Shown here in pieces: positions 1 through 6,668 of a stretch of 9,166 nucleotides of DNA (within the stretch, counting starts at the first letter, position 1; the number at the start of each line of letters is the position of its first letter). Position numbers and translations under genes: made by a program. Under the pieces are notes generated by a model. The model saw only the letters and a list, made by a program, of their open reading frames with translations, did not search any database and was not told where the DNA came from. The stretch comes from Paludibacteraceae bacterium (GTDB lineage: Bacteria; Bacteroidota; Bacteroidia; Bacteroidales; Paludibacteraceae). The stretch spans positions 1 through 9,166 of the forward strand of contig JAFXWI010000092.1 of NCBI GenBank assembly GCA_017542915.1, read 5' to 3'.

Positions 1-575
1 CTCGTGCAGTTCTTCTGCTGGGCAGCGTTCATGTATATGTGGACCTATTCGAACGGCGCTATCGCCGCCAACTGCTTCGGTTGGGATGAGATCAAGGCCA
101 ATGCGGCCGAGGAGGCATTCCAGATCGCCGGCAACTGGGTAGGCGTGGTGTTCTGCGTGCAAGCCGTAGGTTCCCTCCTCTGGGCGGCGTTTCTGCCGAA
201 ACTCGAGCATTGGTGCGGCAACAAGGGCGCTTATGCGATCTCGCTCATCGTAGGTGCGATCGGCTTCATCTCCGTCATTTCGTTCATGACCAATACGTCC
301 TCTGGCTCAGCTACGCCCTCATCGGTGCCGCTTGGGCTGCAATGTTGGCGCTGCCGTTCACGATCGTCACCAACGCCATCAAGGGAGGAAACATGGGATA
401 CTACCTCGGTCTGTTCAACTGCACCATCTGCGTTCCGCAGATCGTGGCAGCCCTCTGCGGTGGTTTATTCCTTAAATATATATGCGCGCACGTACAAGCC
501 GGTATGCTCGTTGTAGCAGGATGCCTCCTGATCTGCGGTGCAGCAGCTGTCTTCGCCATTAAGGAGAAGGAATAA
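1..575 (+). pseudogene. SLC45/sucrose-type MFS sugar transporter, C-terminal part, frameshifted
   Basis: The window opens inside this gene. Reading runs from base 1 in frame 1 to about 279, then continues in frame 3 to the TAA at 573-575. Joined, the two pieces give about 190 residues, the last five or six membrane helices of a 12-helix major facilitator protein. Before the break, FFCWAAFMYMWTYSNGAIA is a typical MFS helix. After it come SYALIGAAWAAMLALPF and GYYLGLFNCTICVPQI, and the latter matches the LGxxNxxIxxPQ signature of the sucrose/SLC45-like branch. Such proteins move mono- or disaccharides across the inner membrane by proton symport, and in Bacteroidota they often sit beside SusCD genes. 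Adding one T to the ATTT at 277-280 restores the frame (VI-FVHDQYVLWLS), so this is either a natural loss-of-function mutation or a sequencing error. The GTG at base 4 is not a real start. Family is well supported; substrate is unknown. Confidence 0.8.
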
Positions 576-623
576 CTAGAGAACTAGAACACTAGTACAC
601 TAGAACACTAGAAGACTATAAAC
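576..623. repeat. Tandem 8-bp CTAG array, about six units
   Basis: Immediately after the MFS stop codon, CTAG recurs with an exact 8-bp period at 576, 584, 592, 600 and 608. A degenerate sixth unit begins CTAT at 616. The units are CTAGAGAA, CTAGAACA, CTAGTACA, CTAGAACA, CTAGAAGA and CTATAAAC, with consensus CTAGAACA. Because 8 is not a multiple of 3 and CTAG is its own reverse complement, the array places TAG stops in all six reading frames. It fills most of the gap between the transporter and susC. Short tandem repeats change copy number by slippage, so this could alter spacing in the susC leader, but no role is proven. Confidence 0.85.
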
Positions 624-650
624 AAAAACACAAAATAACTAATAATCATT

Positions 651-3617
651 ATGAAAAACAAAACACTTTCCCTCAGTCTGATGGCCATCGCGCTGCTGTT
701 CAGCGTAGCCATGCAGGCGCAGATTACGGGTACCGTTTTGGAGCCGTCGGGCGATCCGGCTATCGGCGCCAGCATCCTTCAGGTCGGTACTACCAATGGT
801 GTGATTACAGATTTCGACGGTAACTTCGAACTTAACGTTCCGGAAGGTGCCGAGCTGCAGATCAGTTACATGGGCTTCCAGACCCAGAATGCTCCTGCTA
901 AGAAAGGCATGGTCATTCGCCTCGTCGAGGACACACATGTGCTGCAAGAAGTCGTAGCTATCGGTTACGGATCGCAGAAAAAGAAAGAGATCACCGGTTC
1001 CGTTGCTTCCGTGAAAGCAGAGGACTTTAACGCCGGTGCAAAACCGAATGCTGTCGGTTTGATCCAAGGTAAAGTTGCCGGTCTGAACATCAGCCGTACG
1101 ACCTCTGACCCGACTTCTACCGGTTACAACATTCAGATCCGTGGTTTCTCGACCCTGAGCGGTTCGGCTAACAAACCGTTGTACATCGTCGATGGTATCC
1201 CGACGGATAATATCGACAACGTAGCGCCGGAAGACATCGCTTCGATGGACGTCCTCAAGGACGGTTCGGCAGCTGCCATCTACGGTACCCGTGGTAACAA
1301 CGGTGTCATCCTGATCACGACCAAGCGTGGTGCAGCCGACGGCGGCGACGCTCCGAAGCTGAACGTAGAGTACAGCGGATATGTATCCGTTTCCGCTCCG
1401 CGCACCAACACCGGTTTTGCTACTCCCGAGCAGTATCGTAACCTCGAGACCCTCTCGGGCGGTAAGATCAAACCGGTTATCTACACCGACCCGAACGGTG
1501 AGAGCTACAACACCAACTGGATGCAGGCAGCTATGAAGCCGGCAGCTGTGATCACCAATCATAACGTTGCTCTCTCGGGTGTAGCAAAGAACTTCAGCTA
1601 CCGCGGTTCCGTGAACTACAAGTATGCAGAAGGTCTCGCGCTCAACACCGATCGTAACGAGATCATCGCTAAGTTTGCTGCGGACCAAAAAGCATTGCAA
1701 GGTTGGCTCCAACTGCAATACGACTTCTCGTACATGCACTACAAGAACAACTACGACTGCGGTGACTTCAAGCAAGCAGCTACCCTCAACCCGACGTATC
1801 CTATCTATGATAAGAACAATGAATCGGGCTATTTCGAGCCGAACGGTTCGGGTCAAGCGAACCCGATCGAGGCTACGAACCTCAAAGAGTCGAACGCATA
1901 TGGTAACTACTTCCGTGGTTCGGTTAAGGCTACCGTGAATATCAAGCCGGTTGAGGGTTTGAAAGTCAACGTATTGGCTGCTTTGGAAGAAGGCGACAAC
2001 GCCAGCATGTGGTACAACTCGCAGAAATATCATGACAAAGAGTCTGCCGGTATGGCACACCGCGAGAGCCACAACTCGTTCAAACAGTTGTACGAAGGAA
2101 CGATCGACTACGTAGGTTCCTGGAATGGTCATAACCTGACCGCTCTTGCCGGTTTCTCGTATCAGCACGAGCTCTACGACGGTATCAGCGATATCACCAA
2201 CTCGGGCTTCCCGACGGATAACTACAAGTACTATTCCTTGGGTGACGGTCTGACCGACAAATCCAAACTGACCGTTGCTACCTATCGCAATAGCAACACA
2301 CTGGCTTCCGCTTTCGGTCGTATCAACTATAACTACGACGAGCGTTACCTGCTCTCCGTTTCTCTCCGTGCTGAGGGTTCGAGCCGTTTCGGTGACAACC
2401 ATAAATGGGGATGGTTCCCTGCTGTCAGCGCCGGTTGGCGTATCTCGGGGGAGAACTTCATGAAGGGGCAGGACTGGTGTAATGACCTTAAGCTCCGTGC
2501 CGGTTTCGGTATCACGGGTAACAACGCCGGTGGTAACCTGCTCTCCAAGCAGTTGCTCTCGCAAGGCGGTACGTTCTGGTATAACGGCGCATGGATCGCT
2601 ACCTACGGCGTTAGCCGTAACGCAAACCCGGATCTGCGCTGGGAGAAGAAATATGAGTACAACGTAGGTATCGACTTCATGTTCCTTGACCAACGCCTCG
2701 GCGGTAGCTTGGATCTCTACTATCGTGACACGAAAGACCTGCTCTGGGACTACGATGTTCCGACGCCTCCGTTCTTGTTCGGTTCGATGACCGCTAACTG
2801 CGGTGAGGTCGTTTCGAAGGGTCTTGAGCTCGCGTTGACCGGTGTTCCCGTTCGCACAAAAGACTGGGAGTGGACCTCTACTTGGACCATGGCGTTCAAC
2901 AACAACAAGATCAAGAAACTCTCCGGTACCGTAATGTGGGAAGGTCATGAGTATGAACTCCAATACAGCGAGAAACTCGTCGGTGGTGTAGGTGAGAACG
3001 GTTTGATGGGTGTGAATACCCAGAAGATCGTCGAGGGAGAGTCCATCGGTACTTTCTACGGCTACCACTGCATCGGTATCTCCGACAAGGGTAACCTCAT
3101 CTACGAGAAAGACGAGAACGGAAAGAACAAACTCCAGAAGATCGGTAACGCACAGCCTATCATGACCTACGGCTGGAACAACACCATCCGCTGGAAATCG
3201 CTCGATATCTCGCTCTTCTTCCGTGGCGTTGTCGGCAACGACGTGCTGAACGTAAAACGTTGGGCGTACGGTCCGCAGAAATCGCAAGGTCTGAACGTCT
3301 TCATGAAAGACGTAGAGGGCTTGGCTAACGGTACCGCTGCTTATCGTCAGGGTGTCTTCTCCGACTACTACCTCGAGGACGGTTCGTACCTCAAGTTGGA
3401 TAACATCACCGTCGGTTATACCTGGCATTTCAAAGACAACAAATACATCCAGTCTTGCCGTCTCTACGGTACGGCCGAGAACGTATTCACCATCACCAAG
3501 TATTCGGGTATCGATCCTGAGGTCAACACGATGAGTGTGGATGCTGCCGGTATCGATAACTCCGGATTCTATCCTTCGGTTACCAATGTGCTGGTTGGTC
3601 TTAACCTCACCCTTTAA
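651..3617 (+). CDS. SusC/RagA-family TonB-dependent outer-membrane glycan porin
   Basis: This 988-residue protein is the outer-membrane channel of a Sus-type glycan importer. It pairs with the SusD lipoprotein encoded next and is powered by TonB-ExbBD. Residues 1-23 are a signal peptide ending MQA before Gln24. Residues 25-105 are the carboxypeptidase-regulatory-like domain (ITGTVLEPSGDPAIGASI) typical of SusC proteins. The TonB-box region VVAIGYGSQKKK is at 101-112. The plug, about 113-228, contains IQIRGFSTLSG, PLYIVDGIP and the hallmark YGTRGNNGVILITTKRG. The rest is the 22-strand barrel. Length is normal for the family. The last residue is Leu (VGLNLTL) rather than the aromatic residue usual in outer-membrane barrels. 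The ATG lies in an A/T-rich leader with no Shine-Dalgarno site, in the context ATT-ATG-AAA shared with the next two genes. The gene contains no TTA, CTA or TCA codon, suggesting high expression. Substrate cannot be read from the sequence. Confidence 0.96.
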   Translation: MKNKTLSLSLMAIALLFSVAMQAQITGTVLEPSGDPAIGASILQVGTTNGVITDFDGNFELNVPEGAELQISYMGFQTQNAPAKKGMVIRLVEDTHVLQEVVAIGYGSQKKKEITGSVASVKAEDFNAGAKPNAVGLIQGKVAGLNISRTTSDPTSTGYNIQIRGFSTLSGSANKPLYIVDGIPTDNIDNVAPEDIASMDVLKDGSAAAIYGTRGNNGVILITTKRGAADGGDAPKLNVEYSGYVSVSAPRTNTGFATPEQYRNLETLSGGKIKPVIYTDPNGESYNTNWMQAAMKPAAVITNHNVALSGVAKNFSYRGSVNYKYAEGLALNTDRNEIIAKFAADQKALQGWLQLQYDFSYMHYKNNYDCGDFKQAATLNPTYPIYDKNNESGYFEPNGSGQANPIEATNLKESNAYGNYFRGSVKATVNIKPVEGLKVNVLAALEEGDNASMWYNSQKYHDKESAGMAHRESHNSFKQLYEGTIDYVGSWNGHNLTALAGFSYQHELYDGISDITNSGFPTDNYKYYSLGDGLTDKSKLTVATYRNSNTLASAFGRINYNYDERYLLSVSLRAEGSSRFGDNHKWGWFPAVSAGWRISGENFMKGQDWCNDLKLRAGFGITGNNAGGNLLSKQLLSQGGTFWYNGAWIATYGVSRNANPDLRWEKKYEYNVGIDFMFLDQRLGGSLDLYYRDTKDLLWDYDVPTPPFLFGSMTANCGEVVSKGLELALTGVPVRTKDWEWTSTWTMAFNNNKIKKLSGTVMWEGHEYELQYSEKLVGGVGENGLMGVNTQKIVEGESIGTFYGYHCIGISDKGNLIYEKDENGKNKLQKIGNAQPIMTYGWNNTIRWKSLDISLFFRGVVGNDVLNVKRWAYGPQKSQGLNVFMKDVEGLANGTAAYRQGVFSDYYLEDGSYLKLDNITVGYTWHFKDNKYIQSCRLYGTAENVFTITKYSGIDPEVNTMSVDAAGIDNSGFYPSVTNVLVGLNLTL

Positions 3618-3643
3618 TACAAACTTAAATGAAGATAACAATT

Positions 3644-5305
3644 ATGAAAAAGTCATTAATACTTGTATTAACCGCAGTTGCTATCTTGGCAAGCGGTTGT
3701 CACATGCTCGACGAGGAGGTTTACGGCCAACCTACGGCTGAAGAACTGCTGGCCAACGAACAGAACGTGGCTAAAGTAGTCGGGCAAGCTTATTCGGAAG
3801 TAAAATGGCTCCACGACCACTGGGGATACTGGGGCATCAACACGATCTCTTCCGACGAGTGCGTTAACCCCGTTCGTATTCCGGGTAACGACTGGAACGA
3901 TGATGGCTACTGGAAAGGCTTCAACGACCATTCATGGACAGCTAACGACCAGTCTTTCGAGTTCGTATGGCAGTACTCCAACGCCGGAGCCGTGCTCTGT
4001 AACAAGATCCTGAGCCAGCTCGCCGGTATCCAGAACTCCATGGATCCCGCTGTCTATGCCCGCTTCACGGGTGAGCTCAAGGTGCTCCGCTGCTATTACT
4101 ACTACACCCTCTTCGACGCTTTCGGACGTATCCCGTATCAGGAGGACTATTCTGCTGACCGCGTTCCGCAGGCTGATACATGGGTCGTATGGAACAAACT
4201 CGTGACAACCCTCGAGGCTGAGGCTGATAATCTGCCTAAGATCACCGATGAGAACCGCGCTGAGAACTACGGACGTTGCTCACAAGGCTTTGCTTACGCA
4301 CTGCTCGCTCGTCTCTATCTGAACGCGCTTTCCTTCGGCGTAACGCCGGAGAACTGCGGCATCGAAGGTATCAGCACCGAGAATGATTTCTATCAGAAAG
4401 CGCTGGACGCTTGTAAGAAAGTGATCGACAGCGGTTCGTACACCATCGAGGATGATTTCTTCGCTAACTTCAAGATCAACAACGAGAACTCGCGTGAGAA
4501 CATCTTCGTCATCGTAGAGGACGGTAACGCTTCGTTCGACTACCGCGACGTAGCCGGCAAACTCTCCAATAAACTGCGTATCACCATGCTGACCCTCAAC
4601 TACTGCCACCAGCAGTGCTGGGGCCTGAAGGAGAAACCGTGGAACGGCTTCTGCGCTCCGACGGACTTCTTGGCTAAGTATGAGTACGGCAAAGACCTCC
4701 GCGGTCCTTGCGATAGCCTCAAGGGTACCCACGGCTGCGACGGTTGGGGTTGGTTCCTTGGCCCGGTTTACAAAGATGAAACGAGCATGGATACCCTCGT
4801 CATGACCGATAAGGGTAACCTCAAAGCTTGTATGAGCGCACGCGTGACCTCGCTGACCGAGGCAACCCATAATGACGGTGCTCGTCTGCTCAAGTACGAG
4901 GTAGCGAAGAACGGCGTGAACAAATACTGCGACAACGATTTCGTGTTGATGCGTTATGCGGACGTGCTCTACATGGCTTACGAGGCTGCTTATCGTCTGG
5001 GCGACAGTTATGCAAACACCCTGCTCGCTGATCCGGACTTCCAGAAGATCCGTACCCGTGTGAACATGCCGGCTTATTCGGCCCTCGACCTCGACGAACT
5101 GCTCGATGAGCGTGGCCGTGAGTTCGCATGGGAGATGGTTCGCCGTCGTGACCTTATCCGCTTCAACAAGTATTCTCAGGGCGAATGGCAATTCAAGAAG
5201 AAAGCGGCTGATAACCACTGCGACTGGTTCCCGATCCCGCGTAAGATGATCGAGACCTCGGGTGGTATGTGGACCCAGAACCCGGGTTATGAAACCGATA
5301 ATTAA
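3644..5305 (+). CDS. SusD/RagB-family surface glycan-binding lipoprotein
   Basis: This 553-residue lipoprotein is the lid and glycan-binding partner of the SusC porin encoded 26 bp upstream. Residues 1-18 form a lipoprotein signal ending in the lipobox LASGC, so Cys19 would be acylated. The acidic HMLDEE after it resembles the surface-export signals of Bacteroidota lipoproteins. The alpha-helical, TPR-like SusD fold follows. Its family C-terminus is clear: RGREFAWE (490-497), RRRDLIRF, FPIP (529-532) and QNPGY (545-549). The region DHWGYWGINTISSDEC and the many Trp/Tyr residues near the N-terminus fit a sugar-binding surface. I chose ATG 3644 because it gives a compact signal MKKSLILVL and shares the ATT-ATG-AAA context of the neighbouring genes. 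An in-frame ATG at 3629 would add MKITI. The signal-peptide codons (TCA, TTA, ATA, TTA) are of kinds rare or absent in the rest of the operon. Substrate is unknown. Confidence 0.95.
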   Translation: MKKSLILVLTAVAILASGCHMLDEEVYGQPTAEELLANEQNVAKVVGQAYSEVKWLHDHWGYWGINTISSDECVNPVRIPGNDWNDDGYWKGFNDHSWTANDQSFEFVWQYSNAGAVLCNKILSQLAGIQNSMDPAVYARFTGELKVLRCYYYYTLFDAFGRIPYQEDYSADRVPQADTWVVWNKLVTTLEAEADNLPKITDENRAENYGRCSQGFAYALLARLYLNALSFGVTPENCGIEGISTENDFYQKALDACKKVIDSGSYTIEDDFFANFKINNENSRENIFVIVEDGNASFDYRDVAGKLSNKLRITMLTLNYCHQQCWGLKEKPWNGFCAPTDFLAKYEYGKDLRGPCDSLKGTHGCDGWGWFLGPVYKDETSMDTLVMTDKGNLKACMSARVTSLTEATHNDGARLLKYEVAKNGVNKYCDNDFVLMRYADVLYMAYEAAYRLGDSYANTLLADPDFQKIRTRVNMPAYSALDLDELLDERGREFAWEMVRRRDLIRFNKYSQGEWQFKKKAADNHCDWFPIPRKMIETSGGMWTQNPGYETDN

Positions 5306-5373
5306 TCGAATAATTTCACGAAAGTGACTTTATACCAATTAACATTATTAATTAACTTAATTTATTAAACATT
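5306..5373 (+). other. A/T-rich SusD-to-SusE gap with small GNRA-type hairpin
   Basis: This 68-bp gap is longer than the susC-susD gap. Near its start, TCAC (5316-5319) and GTGA (5324-5327) can pair around a GAAA loop of the GNRA type. The rest is nearly all A/T, with repeated ATTAA words leading to ATT-ATG at the next gene. I see no TTTG/TAnnTTTG promoter, so read-through from susD is likely. The four-pair stem has no following T-run and is too weak to call a terminator. Confidence 0.4.
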
Positions 5374-6501
5374 ATGAAATTCAACAAATTGTTTTTCGCT
5401 GCTCTTTCGTTTGCAGCTCTGACAATGATTAGTTGTGAGAAAAAACCGGAACCGGTTCCTGCAACTCCGGGTACCGAAGAGGAAGTAACTACTGAGTGCC
5501 CGGCTATCGACGCTCCGGGTGCAGGTAGCACGACGATCGCTATCTACGCTGAGGTTTGCCCGTGTGGCTGCTACATCGTAGGTAACAGTACTCCTGCAGG
5601 TTGGAATGAGAAAGACGATCAGTCGCTGCTGACTCCGGTTCAGGGTGCTGACAACTGGTATTCCGTAACCATTCCGTTCTTTGATGACCTTCAGATCAAG
5701 GCTATCGCTCGTCCGTCTGACGAGGCTGTAGAGCTCGGTTGGAGCTACCAATGGGGTAAGAACTACGATCCGAATGATCCGGGCGACCTCGACGAGAGCG
5801 TTGAGAACACCAAGATCCTTGCCGGTACCGGTGAGTTCGAGTATGAGAACCAAGGTCAACCGAAACTGATCCACGTTGCTGATAACGGTGTTATCTACAT
5901 CTGGGTTAAGAACTGGGCTGCAAGTCCTGTTATTGAAGCTAAGAAACTTGAGACCGCTTGGGTTAAGAGTAACTTCAACAACGAAGACTGGGCTTGGTAC
6001 GAGATGACCGCTAAGGGTGACGGCGTATTCGAGTTCGAAGGTATCTGGGGTGGTAACGGATGTAACATCAACGAGACCGGCGTTGACGACGGTGCTCAGT
6101 GGTATGCTAATCCGGAGCTCATCGACGATCCGAAAGCTGGTGACAAAGTATTGGTTACCTTCGTTTCTGAGAAGATGGCTATCGGTCAACTCTCTATCAA
6201 ACTGTTGGAGAAGGGTCAACACGAGGTTGTTCCTGCTGGTACCGGTACATTCTATGTAACGGTTGCTAACCGTGAATATACCGATGGTGACCACTGTATC
6301 TTCACCGGTAATTTCGCTGAGAAGAGCTGGGCTGATTCTGACCGTGAGATGACTTATGATGCAGGTACAGGCAAGTGGAGTTGGACCGGTGAGTATCCGG
6401 AGGACTTCGAGTACAAAGTGATCTACAACGGTGCTTGGGCTGGTGGTAACAACGTGAAATTCGACGGCTCGAACTACGAGGCTACGTTCGAAATTCAATA
6501 A
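5374..6501 (+). CDS. SusE/SusF-position surface lipoprotein with carbohydrate-binding-like domains
   Basis: This 375-residue lipoprotein probably binds glycan on the cell surface beside the SusCD complex, as SusE and SusF do in starch systems. Residues 1-20 are a signal peptide; the lipobox (TMISC) puts the acylated Cys at 21. A Pro/Glu/Thr-rich linker (22-41) follows. Three segments can be seen. Segment A (about 52-130) has VGN, GW, W95 and YQWGK. Segment B (about 193-280) has WAWYEM, GVFEFEGIWGG and GDKVLVTF. Segment A' (about 292-375) has TGN, W319, KWSWTGEYP and KVIYNGAWAGGNN. A and A' share the pattern GN-x-W-x-G-x-W-x-P-x-K, like a repeated beta-sandwich binding module; B looks different. 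Total length is close to SusE of Bacteroides thetaiotaomicron, but I see no clear N-terminal Ig-like domain. An unusual CPCGC cluster lies at 62-66. No TTA, CTA or TCA codon is used. It is the last gene before the terminator. Carbohydrate binding is inferred. Confidence 0.8.
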   Translation: MKFNKLFFAALSFAALTMISCEKKPEPVPATPGTEEEVTTECPAIDAPGAGSTTIAIYAEVCPCGCYIVGNSTPAGWNEKDDQSLLTPVQGADNWYSVTIPFFDDLQIKAIARPSDEAVELGWSYQWGKNYDPNDPGDLDESVENTKILAGTGEFEYENQGQPKLIHVADNGVIYIWVKNWAASPVIEAKKLETAWVKSNFNNEDWAWYEMTAKGDGVFEFEGIWGGNGCNINETGVDDGAQWYANPELIDDPKAGDKVLVTFVSEKMAIGQLSIKLLEKGQHEVVPAGTGTFYVTVANREYTDGDHCIFTGNFAEKSWADSDREMTYDAGTGKWSWTGEYPEDFEYKVIYNGAWAGGNNVKFDGSNYEATFEIQ

Positions 6502-6520
6502 TCAAACCGCTTGATTTAGT

Positions 6521-6551
6521 AAATAGGTGCGCTTCGGTGCACCTATTTTTT
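6521..6551 (+). terminator. Intrinsic terminator of the SusCDE operon with cUUCGg tetraloop
   Basis: The left arm at 6521-6532 pairs with the right arm at 6537-6548 in a 12-bp stem with a single G-U pair. The stem closes as C-TTCG-G, an exceptionally stable tetraloop. T6546-T6551 supply the U-tract. It starts 20 bp after the stop codon of the SusE-like gene and should end the PUL transcript before the promoter of the next gene. Confidence 0.9.
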
Positions 6552-6559
6552 GTATATTT

Positions 6560-6577
6560 CGTAAAAAACGTAAAAAA
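6560..6577. repeat. Two tandem CGTAAAAAA units (A-tracts upstream of promoter)
   Basis: CGTAAAAAA occurs twice in direct succession at 6560-6568 and 6569-6577. A T-tract follows at 6583-6588, then the TTTG element at 6590. The tracts recur at about 9-11 bp, close to one helical turn, so they could bend the DNA or act like an UP element for the promoter. This could also be the incidental A/T-richness of a Bacteroidota intergenic region. Confidence 0.5.
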
Positions 6578-6589
6578 TAACATTTTTTA

Positions 6590-6621
6590 TTTGCATAATT
6601 CAAAAAAATGTTGTAACTTTG
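6590..6621 (+). promoter_or_regulatory. Bacteroidota-type housekeeping promoter
   Basis: TTTG at 6590-6593 is separated by 20 nt from TAACTTTG at 6614-6621. The latter is an exact match to the TAnnTTTG -7 element that the primary Bacteroidota sigma factor recognises. Transcription would start near 6627, leaving a leader of about 42 nt before ATG 6669. It lies just after the PUL terminator, so the downstream gene is its own transcription unit. Confidence 0.85.
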
Positions 6622-6637
6622 CAGCATAATTGAAAAA
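6593..6637 (+). promoter_or_regulatory. Direct repeat flanking the promoter core, possible operator
   Basis: GCATAATTCAAAAA (6593-6606) and GCATAATTGAAAAA (6624-6637) match at 13 of 14 positions. They start 31 bp apart, about three helical turns. The first copy begins on the last base of the TTTG element and the second lies at the expected transcription start. This layout would suit a regulator that blocks or loops the promoter. No cognate regulator gene is in the window, and binding is inferred. Confidence 0.4.
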
Positions 6638-6668
6638 CTACGTCGTTTAACCTTTAAAATTCGATGCT

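Noticed and set aside
274..286. Programmed -1 ribosomal frameshift in the MFS gene
   Set aside because: There is no X-XXY-YYZ slippery heptamer at the site and no evident stimulatory hairpin; an indel in a T-run is simpler.
210..575. A separate small membrane-protein gene
   Set aside because: Its first residues (before about 279) are out-of-frame MFS sequence without a helix, and the remainder is exactly the missing C-terminus of the MFS transporter.
576..623. CRISPR-like array
   Set aside because: The 8-bp unit repeats with no spacers and no cas genes nearby.
639..3641. A 1000-codon open frame antisense to susC
   Set aside because: It is codon-aligned with susC and arises because susC lacks TTA, CTA and TCA. 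The translation has no signal peptide, no domain pattern and low-complexity Val/Arg/Thr-rich composition, while the sense frame is an unmistakable SusC.
5316..5327. Terminator between susD and the SusE-like gene
   Set aside because: The stem is four base pairs and no T-run follows, so it is too weak to terminate.
5365..6498. A 377-codon antisense frame over the SusE-like gene, and 4280-5218 over susD
   Set aside because: Both have the same cause as the susC antisense frame: codon-aligned shadows. The sense proteins have lipoboxes and family motifs.
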